Of a DNA stretch of 62,000 bases, positions 10,577 through 22,639 are shown piece after piece. The stretch comes from Diphasiastrum complanatum (Eukaryota; Streptophyta; Lycopodiopsida; Lycopodiales; Lycopodiaceae). Below the pieces are notes generated by a model. The model saw only the letters and a program-made list of their open reading frames with translations, was not told where the DNA came from and made no database searches. Position 1 is the stretch's first letter, and each line of letters begins with the position of its first letter. Where the stretch lies: positions 40,398,599 through 40,460,598 of the forward strand of contig CM055103.1 of the NCBI GenBank assembly GCA_029204225.1. Reading direction: 5' to 3'. A program made the translations under genes and the position numbers.

Positions 10577-11953
10577 CTATATTGATTTGAACATGGATCT
10601 TGGTATAACTCCAAGATTGGCTCTATGCTTGATGAAGGAACTTTTGCTCAAAGGTTTGGTGAGCATATCAGCAATACAAGATGATGTGTCGATGTGCTCC
10701 AATTTGATCTCACCTCCAATTAGCTTCTCTCTCACAAAGTGATGTGCAACTTCGATATGCTTGCTCCTTGCATGGAATATTGGGTTGTTGGCAAGGGCTT
10801 GGGCTGAAATGTTGTCACACACGATCACAGGTAGATCCTCTTCCATGAAACTTCCTTTGTTGTAGTGAGTGCCTTGTACTCAGCTTCACATGATGAGAGT
10901 GATACAGTATCTTGCTTTTTGGAAAGCCAAGATATCAAGTTTCCTCAAGACATATGACATAAGCACTTGTAGATTTTCGATCTGCTCTATCACTTGCAAA
11001 ATCCGAGTCAAAAGAACCAATAATAGAAAGATCTTCACTTTTATACAATAAACCAAAATCAAAAGTTGAAGATATATATCTAAGCACTCTCTTGGCCATT
11101 TTCCAATGATAAACAAAAGGATTTTGCATAGCCTGGCTCAACTTATGAACACTAAAGCTTATGTCAGGTCTAGTTATTGTGAGCCAAATTAAGGAACCTA
11201 TAAGACTTCTAAAAAGTGTGATGTCCACGAAGGATCTTTTATCACCTTTGTTAGAGTCCTTTACATTTTGCTCCGTAGGTGTTTCTATACTCTTACAATT
11301 CAACATATTGAACTTTTTAAACATTGAAAGAGCATACTTGGATTGACATACAAAAGCTTTATCTTTAAGAAAGTCAATCTCTAATCCTAGAATATAGTGA
11401 ATTTTTCCAAGATCTTGCATCTTGAACTCTTTTCCAAGTGCAATCTTGGTTTCCTCAACTAACTTGATGCAACTTCCTATCAGAATGATATCATCAACAT
11501 AAATAAGAAGGATGACAATATCTTTATCAAAAAGCTTGACATATAAGGAAGGATCATAGTTACTAGGATTAAATCCTAGTGACTCAAGAAGTCAAGAATA
11601 CCAAGACCATATAAACTTTTGAAGAGCAAGCAAACTTTTTCTTGGTCATGGATGAGCCCAATAGGCTGATCCATATAAATCTCTTCTTCTAGGTATCCAT
11701 TTAGAAATGCATTAGAGACATCTAGTTGAAGAACTTGCCAATTGGAAAAACAAGCAAGAGAAATTATGATTCTAATTGATACCATCTTTGCAACTGGAGC
11801 AAAGGTCTCCTCATAATCAAGTTCATAAACTTGAGCGAAACCTTTAGCACAAAGACTAGCCTTGTACTTGTTGATTGTGACATCTTGATTATACAAAAAA
11901 CCCACTTGCAACCAATGGTGTGCTTGTTGGATGGAAGATCCACAAGCTACCAT
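10577..11953 (-). pseudogene. Copia A reverse transcriptase and RNase H (broken)
   Basis: Reverse transcriptase and RNase H copy the element RNA into DNA. Reading the minus strand from 11953: KASLCAKGF, DYEETFAPVAKM, LDVSNAFLNGYLEEEIYM; after a short deletion following LYGLG, IYVDDIIL (catalytic YVDD, in another frame near 11480-11520); then LGKIHYILGLEI, RSLIGSLIWLTITRPDISF and the RNase H start FDSDFASD (10935-11420). The last part (10577-10846) has CDNISAQALA, RSKHIEVAHHFVRE and ADMLTKPL. At least three frame breaks separate the pieces. The catalytic residues seen are otherwise retained. Confidence 0.88.
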
Positions 11954-12790
11954 GTCTTATTGGCCATCAAAGCATCATATTCCTCCTCCATGGCAAGGTA
12001 CCATTCCTTCTGAGTTGAGAGCATCATATACATCCTTCGGCTCCTCATGAGAAATAAAATAAGCACAAATAGTGGAGTTGATTTCCACTTGCTTGTCTCT
12101 ATCTTTATAGGTAAGCCTTCTAGGCTCGGATCTTTCTCTTTGAGATCTCCTTGGTGAAAAGATTCGAGGTGACTCCTCCTCAATTCTCGGCCCCATCTCC
12201 CCAAAGCAAGCACAACCAAAAACTCTAAGGTGATCTACCTTAGGTTTCTTCTTAAACAAGACTTCAAAAGGTGATTTTCCAGCAAGTGCATTGTGAGGTA
12301 ATCTATTGCACAAATAGTTTGCACAATTTATAGCTTCACCCCAATATTCAATAGGCAAAGAAGCTGCTACTCGAATTGCTTTAGCACATTCACATAAAGA
12401 TCTGTTTTTCCTCTCAGCTACTCCATTTTGAGATGGAGAATAAGCACAAGAAAATTCTCTCTTTATTCCTTCACCTTCACAATAATCATGAAACTTGTTG
12501 GAGATGTATTCACCTCCTCCATCACATCTTAAAGCTTTAACTTTGAAAGGAAATTGTTTCTCAACATAAGCTTTGAAGATTAGGAAGTGATAAAACACCA
12601 TAGCCTTTGAAGAAAGTAGATACAACCAAGTATATCTAGTAAAGTCATCAATAAAGGTGACAAAACATGTTGCACCACCAATACTTTTAGAAGAAAAAAA
12701 TGTACATCTGAGTGTATAAGCTCCAAAGGATGAGTAGTCTTTATAAAAGACTTCTGATATGGCTTTCTGTGTGACTTTGCAATGGCACAA
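11947..12790 (-). pseudogene. Copia A integrase core and C-terminal linker
   Basis: Integrase inserts the DNA copy. The minus-strand frame (11975-12790) shows GGATCFVTFIDDFTRY, the second catalytic Asp in CDGGGEYISNKF, and the catalytic Glu in SQNGVAERKNRS. Then come EYWGEAINCANYLCNRLP and the GKSPFEVLFKKKP region. The first catalytic Asp (IHSDVHF) lies in the upstream frame at about 12680-12700. There an A-run in A (gaagaaaaaaatg) is two bases shorter than in B (gaagaagaaaaatg), which shifts the frame. The tail 11947-12219 overlaps in a second frame. Confidence 0.88.
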
Positions 12791-13476
12791 GCCTCACAAG
12801 GCTTGAAATCTTTAGAAAGAGATTTTGGAAGACCAATAGCCTTCACCTTCTTAACCATAGAAGACATAGATTTAAAGTTAGGATGACCCAACATTCTATG
12901 CCACAGCTCCTCCTTAGATAACAAAGCAACTTCACAAAGATTTGCATTCTCATAAGAATTCAACTTAAAAATTCCACCACATCTTGATTCATCAGCAAGG
13001 ATTTCATCATTTTTCTTGATAAAACAAGTATTGGAATTGAACTTTACATCACAACCATTATCAAGCAACTTTCCCACACTAATTAAGTTCTTTGTAAGAT
13101 TTGGAATGAAAAGAACACTAGAAAGTGCAAGAACTTTTGAAGAAGTAAGTTTCAATGGAATGTTGCCAATTCCTTCTATTGGGCACTCATGATCATTAGC
13201 AATACAAATAGATCTCTTGAGTCCTTTGTAAGGTAAGATTGAGTCAAATGACTCCTTTGAACAACACATATGTGAAGAAGCTCCACTGTCTATGTACCAA
13301 GCTCCATCTTTCTTGAAAGGTGATGATGAAAAACTGGACACCACGAGTGATCCTTCTCCATCACTTGCAACAGAATCTTCAATATCTTTTGAGAGATTAG
13401 CTTGCTTGAGTTGGTTTTTCTTCTTAAAGCAATTAGAGGCATAGTGCCCCTTTTTGCCACAGAAGAAACACTTCAC
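12580..13476 (-). pseudogene. Copia A zinc knuckle, protease and GAG-pre-integrase segment
   Basis: A 298-residue minus-strand frame holds a CCHC knuckle (CFFCGKKGHYASNC, residues 3-16) and an aspartic protease with active-site YIDSGASSHM (about 61-70). FIPNLTKNLISVGKL follows, then LWHRMLGHPNF with the C-X2-C of FKPCEACAIAKSHR (integrase zinc finger). It ends where the frame breaks after LIHSDVHF. Processing residues look intact. The homologous frame in element B is 18861-19769. Confidence 0.9.
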
Positions 13477-14260
13477 TTTCTTCTTCTTGGTCTTTGAGTT
13501 AGAAGGATGAGATGTATCATCCTCTTCACCATCTTTGTCTCGATATTTGGCCTTGTCTTTGTTGGATGCTTGAGAGAACTGATTCTTCTCCTTCCTTTCT
13601 GCATGCCTTTAGAGGGCTTTGTCACTTCCACCATGTTCAAGTTTGTTCATCCTGGAGAGTTTATAGCTTTGTCTAGATTCTTCAGAAATAAGAATTCCTT
13701 GGACAGTTTCTAGATTAGGCAACTCCTCCTTAATAGCAAAAGACTAAACAAGATTATCATAGTCATCTCTCAAGCCATTCAGTATGACTTGAACTAGCTC
13801 ATCTTGGTTAATAGTAACACCAACATAGGAAAGCTCTCTATGTAAATCTTTAACTCTCAAAACATCGTTAGATGCACTCTCTTCACTTCTTTGGAAACTT
13901 TGGAAAATCTGATTCCTAAGAGTGAGTATTCTAGAAGTATTCTTTGCTTCATAGATGGACTTTAGTGCATCTCAAGCTTCTTTGCCTGTAGTGCAAGATC
14001 CTATCTCTCTCAGAATTTTATTAGATACATTCATCTTAATGAAATGTAGAGCCATTCTTGCTCTCTTTCTATACTTAGGAATTTCAGCCTGTGTTTGAGG
14101 CTCCTCCTCAACACCAAGCACAATATCCATAACATCCTGGAGTATCAAAATAGACTCCATCTGAACTTCCAAATTGAGTAATTAGAAGTGTTTAGTCTTT
14201 CATTGGCTTCTAGAAGATAACCTCCCTGAGATGCCATTTTAATGAAGACTTCTTAGTTAT
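13477..14260 (-). pseudogene. Copia A gag (UBN2-type), interrupted
   Basis: On the minus strand from about 14172: ALHFIKMNVSNKILREIG, then after a stop a run resembling WDALKSIYEAKNTSRILTL and LQGLRDDYDNLV-type text leading to the zinc knuckle. This is the pattern of the copia gag capsid-like region. At least two nonsense codons occur. The N-terminus is degraded and the first Met is unclear. Confidence 0.7.
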
Positions 14261-14965
14261 TGGACTGAGATATGTTTGAGCTTGCTCCAATCAGACTTAA
14301 AAATTGCTGCTCTCTTTCACTATAGGTATTTTCAACGATGTACTACCTTCCTATGTGAAGCACTTGCAACTGTATTTGAGATGAATCTCAAATATTCCAC
14401 AAGACAAGATATCTAGATCAGACACACAAAGTGGATTGAGACACTTTGGCTAGTTTGAATCCTACTTTTGGCATGTGTGAAATGCTTCAAAAGAAAACAC
14501 AATTGACTCTCAGAAGGCTCAAAAGGTGTTCATTACTTCAAATTCAATCATGATCTTCAGTTTCTTGTGTAGGATGCTCAAAACAATGGATTCAGAACAA
14601 AGCAAGATTGAATCAAATCAAAATCTTGTCACTCAGATTTTGGACATATCCCTATCCTCTTTAAGAGCTTATAACTCTTGCTAGACACATAAGATTGATT
14701 TGGTTTCAATTTTTATGAAAAGTACAGATCATAAGCTTTCCAACAAGCTATAACACTGCTATCTTTGGATCTCTCTGATTTTCACACGTGTGAAATTCCA
14801 GAATTCTGTACTACCACATTTCAGGCCTGAAAATTCAGTTCCAATCCGATTTGATCCAAATACACTTCAAAGAAAGGTGAGAAAAAGTGCAAAACTATTT
14901 TTTTACTTGATTTAGCTCTCAATTTCTTGTACAATCAGAGATGTTAGCATGCAAAGCTTAATTTG
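14261..14965. other. Leader between copia A PBS and gag
   Basis: There is no clear coding frame. A 'ttttcacacgtgtgaaattcc' palindrome lies at about 14781-14800, repeated in weaker form in B near 20728. The stretch is homologous to 20200-20912 of element B. Confidence 0.5.
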
Positions 14966-14977
14966 GCTCAGATACCA
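14966..14977 (-). other. Primer-binding site of copia A
   Basis: The minus strand reads TGGTATCTGAGC immediately after the 5' LTR end. It resembles the 3' end complement of initiator tRNA-Met (usual form TGGTATCAGAGC). Confidence 0.85.
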
Positions 14978-15736
14978 TGACAAAATTTCCAGATTTCACA
15001 CGTGTGGGGAATGTCCACAAGTATGATGGATCTAATTAAGCTTTGTCAAGATCTAGTTCAGAAGAAATGGCTTAACCACAATCTAGCATGCTAAACAACT
15101 AAATATGATAGCAATGAATCAATAATGAGCAAAAGTACAAGAGATCAGTGTATAAGCATTAGCTTCAACACAAGTTAGAGAGAGAAAAGTAGAGAGATAA
15201 CAAGCAAAATAGTTTAGATCCAAAATGACATGAGATGGCTACAAAACTTTGGTTCTTCATCATTGATTGTGAGGAGAGCTACACATATTTATGGAGTTTG
15301 AGGTAGTTCAAGGTAGAACCACATCCATCCATTACAAAATAACATCTAAAGTGACATCTAGAGTCTATGTGACATTTGTCACTTGCCATGCATGAAATTC
15401 TACCAACTTTTTACAAGTGTACTAGTTCTAACTAGAAATGTTCAAATCATCATGCATGTGTCCATTACACTTTGTGCATGCCTTGCATGTCACTATGGAT
15501 CACTTACAATTAATGCATGTGAATTGCCACGAGTTTCTACAAGCATGACTTTGCTAATTCTATGTCTACAAACTATATGCAAGTTTGTATTCATCAATCT
15601 AGATATTACATAACCATGTAGCTCGAGTTCTATCTAGGCCAAACTTGGCATTTTGCATTTATGAGCTACATACTTGCATGATACAATATATGTAGCAAGC
15701 CAAGAAATCAATATGGATTTTTTTTCAATTTTAACA
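14978..15736 (-). repeat. 5' LTR of copia A
   Basis: It is 759 bp, plus-strand ends TGACAAAATTT...TTTTAACA, and is followed by the TSD attgt at 15737-15741. It is homologous to 9847-10558 and 20925-21716. Confidence 0.9.
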
Positions 15737-15741
15737 ATTGT

Positions 15742-17604
15742 GGCTGTTGAGTATCCATCAACGGTAGTTGTTGGGCACATTTGGTGATATAGGCACATGC
15801 AACTGCTAGCTTTGGATCGTCGATAGTATCCAAGCTGGACTTTCATTGAATTAAGGACTCATTTGGCTGGTCTGTCAGTTGATGCCATCAGTTGAGTCTT
15901 TGGTAATTGCTTCAGCAAGAATCCCTTGGTTGAAAGATGTTGTTGAAACTTAATCAAGAGATTCGACAGAAGTCAAGGTGATTGTAGCACTCTCTGAGAG
16001 CACTTGGTCGTGGCACTCAAGTAGAACATTTGGTGAAGCGCTCGGTTAGAACAGTTGGTCGAAGCACGTTGGACTAAATTTTCACAATGTCTCTATAGTT
16101 GACTCCAAGATCAATATCTCAATTATATGCAAGAATCAACTTTGAAATGACATGGATCTCTCAAAAACTTGGATATGCATAAATATCCTAAACTCTCTAC
16201 AAGGTAATTTGGAGATGGATAGATAAATAAAAATTCATGTTTGAGCTATTCTACAAGTATGACTTGTCGTTTACAGAGAGTCGATAAATGCAGACTACAA
16301 GACAAACAAAAAATTCATTCAAAAGAGAGTGGATGCCAGATAGTGCCTATGGTGGAAAACTTCGGTTGAACCTTTCGGTCGAGGAGACTCGGTTTGAGTT
16401 CCTTAGTGAAGATTCGGTGGAAGAGTTCAGTGGAAGAGAGTCAATTCAAAACATTCGGATGGAAGCCTCGGCTAAAGAGCCTCGGTTGTGACGTCCATGG
16501 TGTTTTGGTAGTATACGAACCATCAGATATAGCATTGGATGTAAGATAGAAAAATGATCATCGGATGTTTAGCAATCAATATGAAATAGTCAAACATCAG
16601 ACATAAAATCGGATATGACGAAGGATTGAGGAGTTGGATATAAAATGCCATGACTCTCAGATGTGCTAGTCGGATGTAACTTAAGTAACAATGTAGAGGC
16701 TTGTCGGATGTTTTGGTGATTGCAGCCTCAGATGTACTTAGTGATGAATGGAAATGTCTCAGACTGGTTTGTCTCTGACGGAATTTTATAGCAAAATCAG
16801 ATTAACAATATGAGATTCTGTATGGATTGTTTCTCAGATAGGATTGAACGTGTAGGATATGACTGATATGACATATGAATCATGAAAATCTGAGTAATGG
16901 TGAGGACCTCTGAAGCTCGCCGGATGCAACTGAATAGTCATCGGATGCAAAACTTGGAATACAAACGGAATGCAGTGTCAGATGTAAATGGTTGGCGGAT
17001 GCAAATTGTTAGCGGGTGCGAATGGTTGGCGGATGCAATGGCGTCAGATGGGGTTGGCGGATGCAAAAGTATGTCTGAAAAAATAAACGTGATCGAGAAA
17101 AAATGCAGGGGGTCGAAAAAAAATCAAAACTAGTCTAAAAATGTTAGTGGCTCGAAAAAGGATAAGAGATCGAAAAAATAAATGATATTGAAAACAAACA
17201 AGGTATTGAAAAAATGTAGACAATATAAAAAAATGAGAATTCGAAAACATCTGGGACCGAAGTTTTAATGCATCGAAAAACTAGGGATCGAATAAGATTA
17301 TCTGGGACCTATTCCGTTGGGCATAAAAATGAGATTCATCACATTCGAAGCCATCGAAAAGGAGATAGGCTGTGAGAAGTCTCTTGACAAAAAGAAAGCT
17401 GAAAAGAACAAGCAAGAGATTCTCATTACGCAGGGCTATCTTGATAATCTGCTGTGACTTTGAAGTGTTGCCAAGAAGCGCGACATTATCAATCAATAAG
17501 TTCTTGGTTTTACGCAGGCAAATGCTGATCTATGCCTTTTCAAGAATCAAGCGTCAAAGCTAAGGCATTGCAGTGGGACCTGCAACACTATAGGGGGAGG
17601 ATAA
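15742..17604 (+). other. Right interior of element X, with recurring short words and a polypurine tract
   Basis: No gag or pol motif is seen. Three blocks differ in their recurring words: 'ggtcg/tcggt' at about 15950-16500, 'cggatg(c/t)' about every 20-50 bases at 16500-17070, and 'tcgaaaaa' about every 20-40 bases at 17090-17290. A purine tract, agggggaggataa (17592-17604), lies right before the right LTR, as expected of a plus-strand LTR element. A 67-codon frame (16288-16491) shows no known domain. The stretch looks like the interior of a large non-autonomous derivative. Confidence 0.55.
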
Positions 17605-18547
17605 TGTTAGCTGATGCCATGCCCCTGAGGTATCAATGCAGTGTCTCATCACCCAAAAAGGGTTTCCAGTAGAGATGAAATTGAGAGCCGAGTCTGAGAG
17701 CACGAGAATCATTAGTGCTAGGCTAAATGAATAGTGAGCCCCATGGTAATTCTTGAAAGATGGAAAGCCATGTGGGAGCTAGTAATTTAGAGACTCTCAA
17801 CTTGAGTTATGTTTTTAATAAAGAGGCCTCCTATTATCTAGTAAGAGGTGGAACTCAAATCCTTATAGATTGGGGTTCACTTTGTTGCAAGAAGTGGACT
17901 CCAAATTATGATATAATTGGGTTCTACAGCTCGTGGGTATAGATAGAGGCCTCCACCACGAGTTTGTATTATGTTTAGAAATGTTGTTGCTCCTTGAATT
18001 GAAGATTCTATTACTTGCATTTTTTTTCATGCTCCATCTTCATGCATATAGTTTGGGTACTGATGTATCAATGTGTTTGTTGTTGTTCATTTCTCTCTTA
18101 AGAATTGGTTTGGGATTACTATCAAGTAGATGTGCAGGGCTTGGAGGCTGATCCATCATTCTACTCAGTTCAGATGCTTCCTAGTTATCGGCTCCCTGAG
18201 GAGTTCTTTTAACAACTATTGAGTGATAGTTGTAATAAGCACTTTGTAGTTTGTGTTAGCATTAGGTAGATGTGCAGGACTTGGAGATTCATCCACCATT
18301 CCACTAAGTTCCGATGTTTCCTGGTTTCTGGCTCCCTGAGGAGTTCTTCTTACAACTGTTGAGTGACAGTTGTAAGAAGTACTTTGTAGGTTCTGTGATT
18401 TCAGTTTAAAGGAGGTTGTGTTGATTCTTGGATTTTAGTAGAAGTAGGCTTAGTTTAATTCCTTGATGTTTATGTAGATTAGATTAATAATAATCTATAG
18501 TTTGTAAGAATAATGAAAGAACTGAAACAATTTGTAGAATGTAGGAA
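17605..18547 (+). repeat. Right LTR-like repeat of element X
   Basis: It pairs with 7803-8694, begins TGTTAGCTGATGCC and is preceded by a polypurine tract. It contains both LTR hairpins. It abuts truncated copia B after 12 unassigned bases. No TSD partner for the base pairs before 7803 was found here. Confidence 0.65.
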
Positions 18548-18560
18548 ATCGAGTTCCTGA

Positions 18561-19880
18561 GGTGATCTACCTTAGGTTTCTTCTTAAACAAGACTTCAAA
18601 AGGTGATTTTCCAGCAAGTACATTGTGAGGTAATCTATTGCACAAATAGTTTGCACAATTCATAGCTTCACCCCAATTTTTAATAGGCAAAGAAGCTTCA
18701 ACTCGGATTGCTTTAGCACATTCACATAAAGATCTGTTTTTCCTCTCAGCAACTCCATTTTGAGATGGAGAATAAGCACGAGAAAACTCTCTTTTTATTC
18801 CTTCACCTTCACAATATTCATGAAACGTGTTGGAGATGTATTCACCTCCTCCATCACATCTTAAAGCTTTACTTTGAAAGAAAACTGTTTCTCAACATAA
18901 GCTTTGAAGATTAAGAAGTGATCAAATACCATATCTTTTGAAGAAAGTAGATACAACCAAGTATATCTAGTAAAGTCATCAATAAAGGTGACAAAACATG
19001 TTGCACCACCAATACTTTTAGAAGAAGAAAAATGAACATCCGAGTGTATAAGCTCCAAAGGATGAGTAGTCTTGATAAAAGACTTTTGATATGGCTTTCT
19101 ATGTGATTTTGCAATAGCACAAGCCTCACAAGGCTTGAAATCTTTGGAAAGTAATTTTGGAAGACCAATAGCCTTCTCTTTCTTAACCATAGAAGACATA
19201 GACTTAAGGTTAGGATGCCCCAACCTTCTATGCCACAACTCCTCCTTAGATAAAAAAGCAACTTCACAAAGGTTTGCATTCTCAAAAGAATTCAACTTGA
19301 AAATTCCACCATATCTAGATCCATCAGCTAGAACCTGATCATTTTTCTTGATAAAACAAGTATTGGAGTTGAACTTTACATCATAACGATTATCAAGCAA
19401 TTTTCCCACACTAATCAAGTTCTTTGTAAGTTTTGAAATGAAAAGAACATTAGAAAGTGCAAGAACTTTGGAAAAAGCAAGTTTTAATGAAATGTTGCCA
19501 ATTCTTTCTATGGAGCACTCATGATCATTAGCAGTGTAAATAGATCTCTTAAGTCCTTTGTAAGGTACAATTGAGTCAAAAGACTCATTTGAACAACACA
19601 TATGTGAAGAAGCTCCACTATCTATGTACCAAGCTCCATCTTTCTTGAAAGGTGATGAAGAAAAACTGGACACCATGAGTGAGCCTTCTCCATCACTTGG
19701 AACAAAAACTTCTTCAATCTCTTTGGAGAGATTTGCTTGCCTTAGTTGGTTTTTTTTGTTTTCAAGCAATTAGAGGCATAGTGCCCCTTCTTGCCATAGA
19801 AGAAACACTTCACTTTTTTCTTCTTGGTCTTTGAAGTAGAAGGATGAGATGAATCATCCTCTTCACCATCTTTGTCTCGA
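18561..19880 (-). pseudogene. Copia B protease-integrase segment
   Basis: The frame 18861-19769 (302 residues) has the protease motif YIDSGASSHMC, VLFISKLTKNLISVGKL, LWHRRLGHPNLKS, C-X2-C in FKPCEACAIAKSHR, LIHSDVHFSSSKSIGGATCF and VTFIDDFTRY in one frame. This frame is intact where A is shifted. Continuation 18484-18860 has WGEAMNCANYLCNRLP and SPFEVLFKKKP, and runs by chance into the X repeat. The zinc knuckle at about 19770-19800 is frame-broken and its Cys (cttgccataga) is altered. Confidence 0.85.
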
Positions 19881-20912
19881 TCCTTGGCTTTGTCTTTGTT
19901 GGATGCTTGAGAGTGCAAGATCCTATCTCTCTCAAAATTTCATTGGATACATTCATCTTAATGAAATGTAGAGACATTCTTGCTCTCTTCCTCTACTTAG
20001 GAATTTCAGCCTGTGCTTGAGGCTCCTCCTCAACACCAAGCACAATGTCCATAACATCCTAAAGTGTCTAAATAGACTCCATTTTGAACTTCCAAATTGA
20101 GTAATTAGAAGTATTTAGTCTTTCATTTGCTTCTAGAAGATATCCTCCTAGAGGTGCCATATATGAAGACTTCTTAGTTATTGGACTGCAATATGTTTGG
20201 GCTTCTTCCAATCAAACTTAATGTTGCTGCTCTCTTTCACTATAGGTATTTTCAAGGATGTACTACCTTCCTATGTGAAAAAATTGCAACTATAGATGGA
20301 TCTCAAATATTCCACAAAACAAGATTATCTAGATCAGACACACAAAGTGGATTGAGACACTTTGGCAAGTTTGAATCCTACTTTTGGCATGTGTAAAATG
20401 CTTCAAAAAAAAATACTATTAATACACAGAAGGCTCAAAGGGTGTTCAATTACTTCAAACTTAGTCTTGATCTTCAGTTTCTTGTGTAGGATGTTCAAAA
20501 CAATGGACTCAGAATAAAGCAAGGTTGAATCAGATCAAAATGTGGTCACTCGGATTTTGGACCTCTCCCTACCCTCTTTAAGAGCTTATAACTCTTAATA
20601 GACATATCAGATTGATTTGGTTTCAATTTCTATGAAAATTACACATCATAAGCTTTCCATGAAGCTATAGCACCACTATCTTTGGATCTACAAGCAAGGA
20701 GATAGAAGGGACTGAAAATCTCTAATTTTCACACATGCGGAATTCCAAAATTCCGTACTACCACTTTTCAGACCTGAAAATTCAGTTCCAATCCAATTTG
20801 ATCCAAACACACTTTAGAGAAAGGTGAGAAAAAGTGTATAACTGCTTTTTTGCTTGATTTAGCTCTCAAATTCTTGTACAATTAGAGATGTTAACATGCA
20901 AAGCTCAATTTG

Positions 20913-20924
20913 GCTTCGATACCA
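20913..20924 (-). other. Primer-binding site of copia B
   Basis: The minus strand reads TGGTATCGAAGC next to the LTR end, a variant of the A site. Confidence 0.75.
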
Positions 20925-21716
20925 TGACAAAATTTCTAGAATTCACACGTGTGGGGATGATCCACATGTATGATAGATCTAATTAAGCTTTATGATTAGC
21001 ACAATAACCTGATTCTAGATTGAATAGCAAGATCTAGTACATAAGTTATGGCTTAACCACAATCTAGCATGCTAAGCATCATAGAATGATAGCAATGAAT
21101 CATAAATGAGCAAAAGTACAAGAAATTAGTGTATTAGCATTAGTCTCAACACGAGTTAGAGAGAGAAAGATAGAGAGATATCAAGCAAAAATTGTGTGGA
21201 TCCAAAATGGCATGAGATAGCTACAAAGCTTTGGTTCTTCATAAAAAAATATGAGAAGAGCTACACATATTTATGGAGTTTGAGGTAGCTCAAGGTAGAA
21301 CCACATCCATCCACCTTTCAATGACATCTAAAGTGAAAACTAGAGTCTATGTGACATTTGTCACATCTCATGCATGTATCTCTACCTACTTTTACCAAGT
21401 GTCCTAGTTCTAACTCGAATTGTACAAATCATCATGCATGTGTCCATTTCACTTTGTGCATGCCTTGCATGTCACTATGGATCACTTACAATTAATGCAT
21501 GTGAAATGCCACGAGTTTCTACAAGCATAATTTTGCTAATTCTATGTCTACAATCTATATGCAAGTTGTAATCATCAAACTAGATATGACATATCAATGT
21601 AGCTCGAGTTCTATCTAGGCCAAACTTGGCATTTGTGTTTATGGAACAACATACTTGCATGGTACAATGTTTGTAGCAAGCCTAAAGTCAAGATGGATTA
21701 TTTTTCCATTTCAACA
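20925..21716 (-). repeat. 5' LTR of copia B
   Basis: It is 792 bp, plus-strand TGACAAAATTT...TTTCAACA, and aligns with the A LTRs including the CACACGTGTG palindrome (20944-20953). Confidence 0.88.
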
Positions 21717-22186
21717 ATCATATCAAGAAATGTCTTAATAAGCATTCAAGTCACGTTTATGTGCCACTCTATAGTGATTGTGAATGTGTTTACCCTTTTC
21801 TAGATTATTCTACTAAGAAAGAACGAGACACAAAAGTTCTGCCATTAGCTTTGTTGAACCTACTCAGTGTAGTGTCTAAAAAAACCACACCGAATCCTTG
21901 CTATATGTCATACTCGAGCTCATAAATGCAATGTGTCAGACTCCCATATAGAAGTCTCCCCAAGCTTTAGTGGAAAATATACTAGCCTATTATATATATG
22001 GGATATAACCAAACACTATAGCCCAGAACAACTATTGTCAAAAAGAAAAAGAAACACTAAGTAGAAGAGGAGCATGCCAAGTATAAAAAATTGAAGCACT
22101 GGTGTCCACACCATTTTACATATCCAACTGACTGCTCCTCCATAGAGTCTGAAACAACCTCTTATGATGGATTTGTTGTCATCCCT
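21717..22186. other. Non-coding stretch
   Basis: AT-rich. No open frame, repeat or RNA gene was recognised. Its right end may belong to the copia scrap that follows (RNase H side), but no motif is visible. Confidence 0.4.
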
Positions 22187-22576
22187 TCAAGTGGACCAGC
22201 TTGCATCACTATATGCTTCCAAAATAAACTTTGTATTGCCCCTATACATGATGCCTAAATGCGATGTGCCCTTAAGATATTGAACAATTCTCTTGGCAGT
22301 TCTCCAACGTGCTCTTCCAAGGCTATTAGAAAATTGACTGAGTGAATATATTGAGTAGGCAAGATCAAGTCTACTACACACAGTTAAGTACATGAGATTG
22401 CCTATCAAGCTCCTATATGGTACTTTTTCCATTTCAATTTTCTCTTTTTCTATCAAAAGACAGTCTTCTCTAGTAAGTAAAACACCAAACTCCATTGGAG
22501 TCGTAATCCCTTTGCACCCTTCCATATTAAACTGTTTTACAATCTGTAATGCATATCTAGATTGACTTATATGCAA
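22187..22576 (-). pseudogene. Copia RT/RNase H fragment
   Basis: 130 residues on the minus strand read SQSRYALQIVKQFNMEGCK, PYRSLIGNLMYLTVCSRLDL, WRTAKRIVQYLKGT and EAYSDASWS. This is the connection between RT and RNase H, with the first RNase H Asp. Both ends are truncated. The sequence differs clearly from A, F and G, so it is another copia lineage. Confidence 0.85.
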
Positions 22577-22639
22577 AATTTTGTTTTGCGTATCTCTAGA
22601 TATTAATCTGAGACATGATTTGGCCTCTCCAAAGTTTGT

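Larger units (their letters stand above)
9847..15736 (-). mobile_element. Complete Ty1-copia element A with both LTRs and 5-bp TSD
   Basis: Plus-strand ends are TGACAAAATTTCC and ...TTTTAACA, so the minus-strand LTR runs TG...CA. The target-site duplication is ATTGT at 9842-9846 and 15737-15741. On the minus strand the order is 5' LTR (14978-15736), PBS, gag, protease, integrase, RT, RNase H, PPT and 3' LTR (9847-10558), which is the copia order. It is 5,890 bp long. The coding part carries several nonsense codons and frameshifts, so it is dead as it stands. It sits inside element X. Confidence 0.92.
18561..21716 (-). mobile_element. Copia element B: same family as A, 3'-truncated
   Basis: Minus-strand order is 5' LTR (20925-21716), PBS, gag remnant, zinc knuckle/protease, integrase. 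Homology with A starts abruptly at 'ggtgatctacc' (18561, matching about 12227 in A), so RT, RNase H, PPT and 3' LTR are gone. The junction is with the right LTR of X. Relative to A it also lacks about 420 bases of gag at 19915. It diverges from A by scattered substitutions, so it is an independent insertion. Confidence 0.88.

Noticed and set aside
16897-17133. 78-residue plus-strand frame in the X interior (MVRTSEARRMQLNSH...)
   Set aside because: Its Arg-Met-Gln periodicity follows the recurring 'cggatgca' words. No homology recognised.
18484-18690. Apparent 68-residue protein joining integrase to a novel tail
   Set aside because: The tail is the antisense of the X repeat, and the same tail appears at 8631-8852 without integrase. 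It is a chance fusion at a junction.
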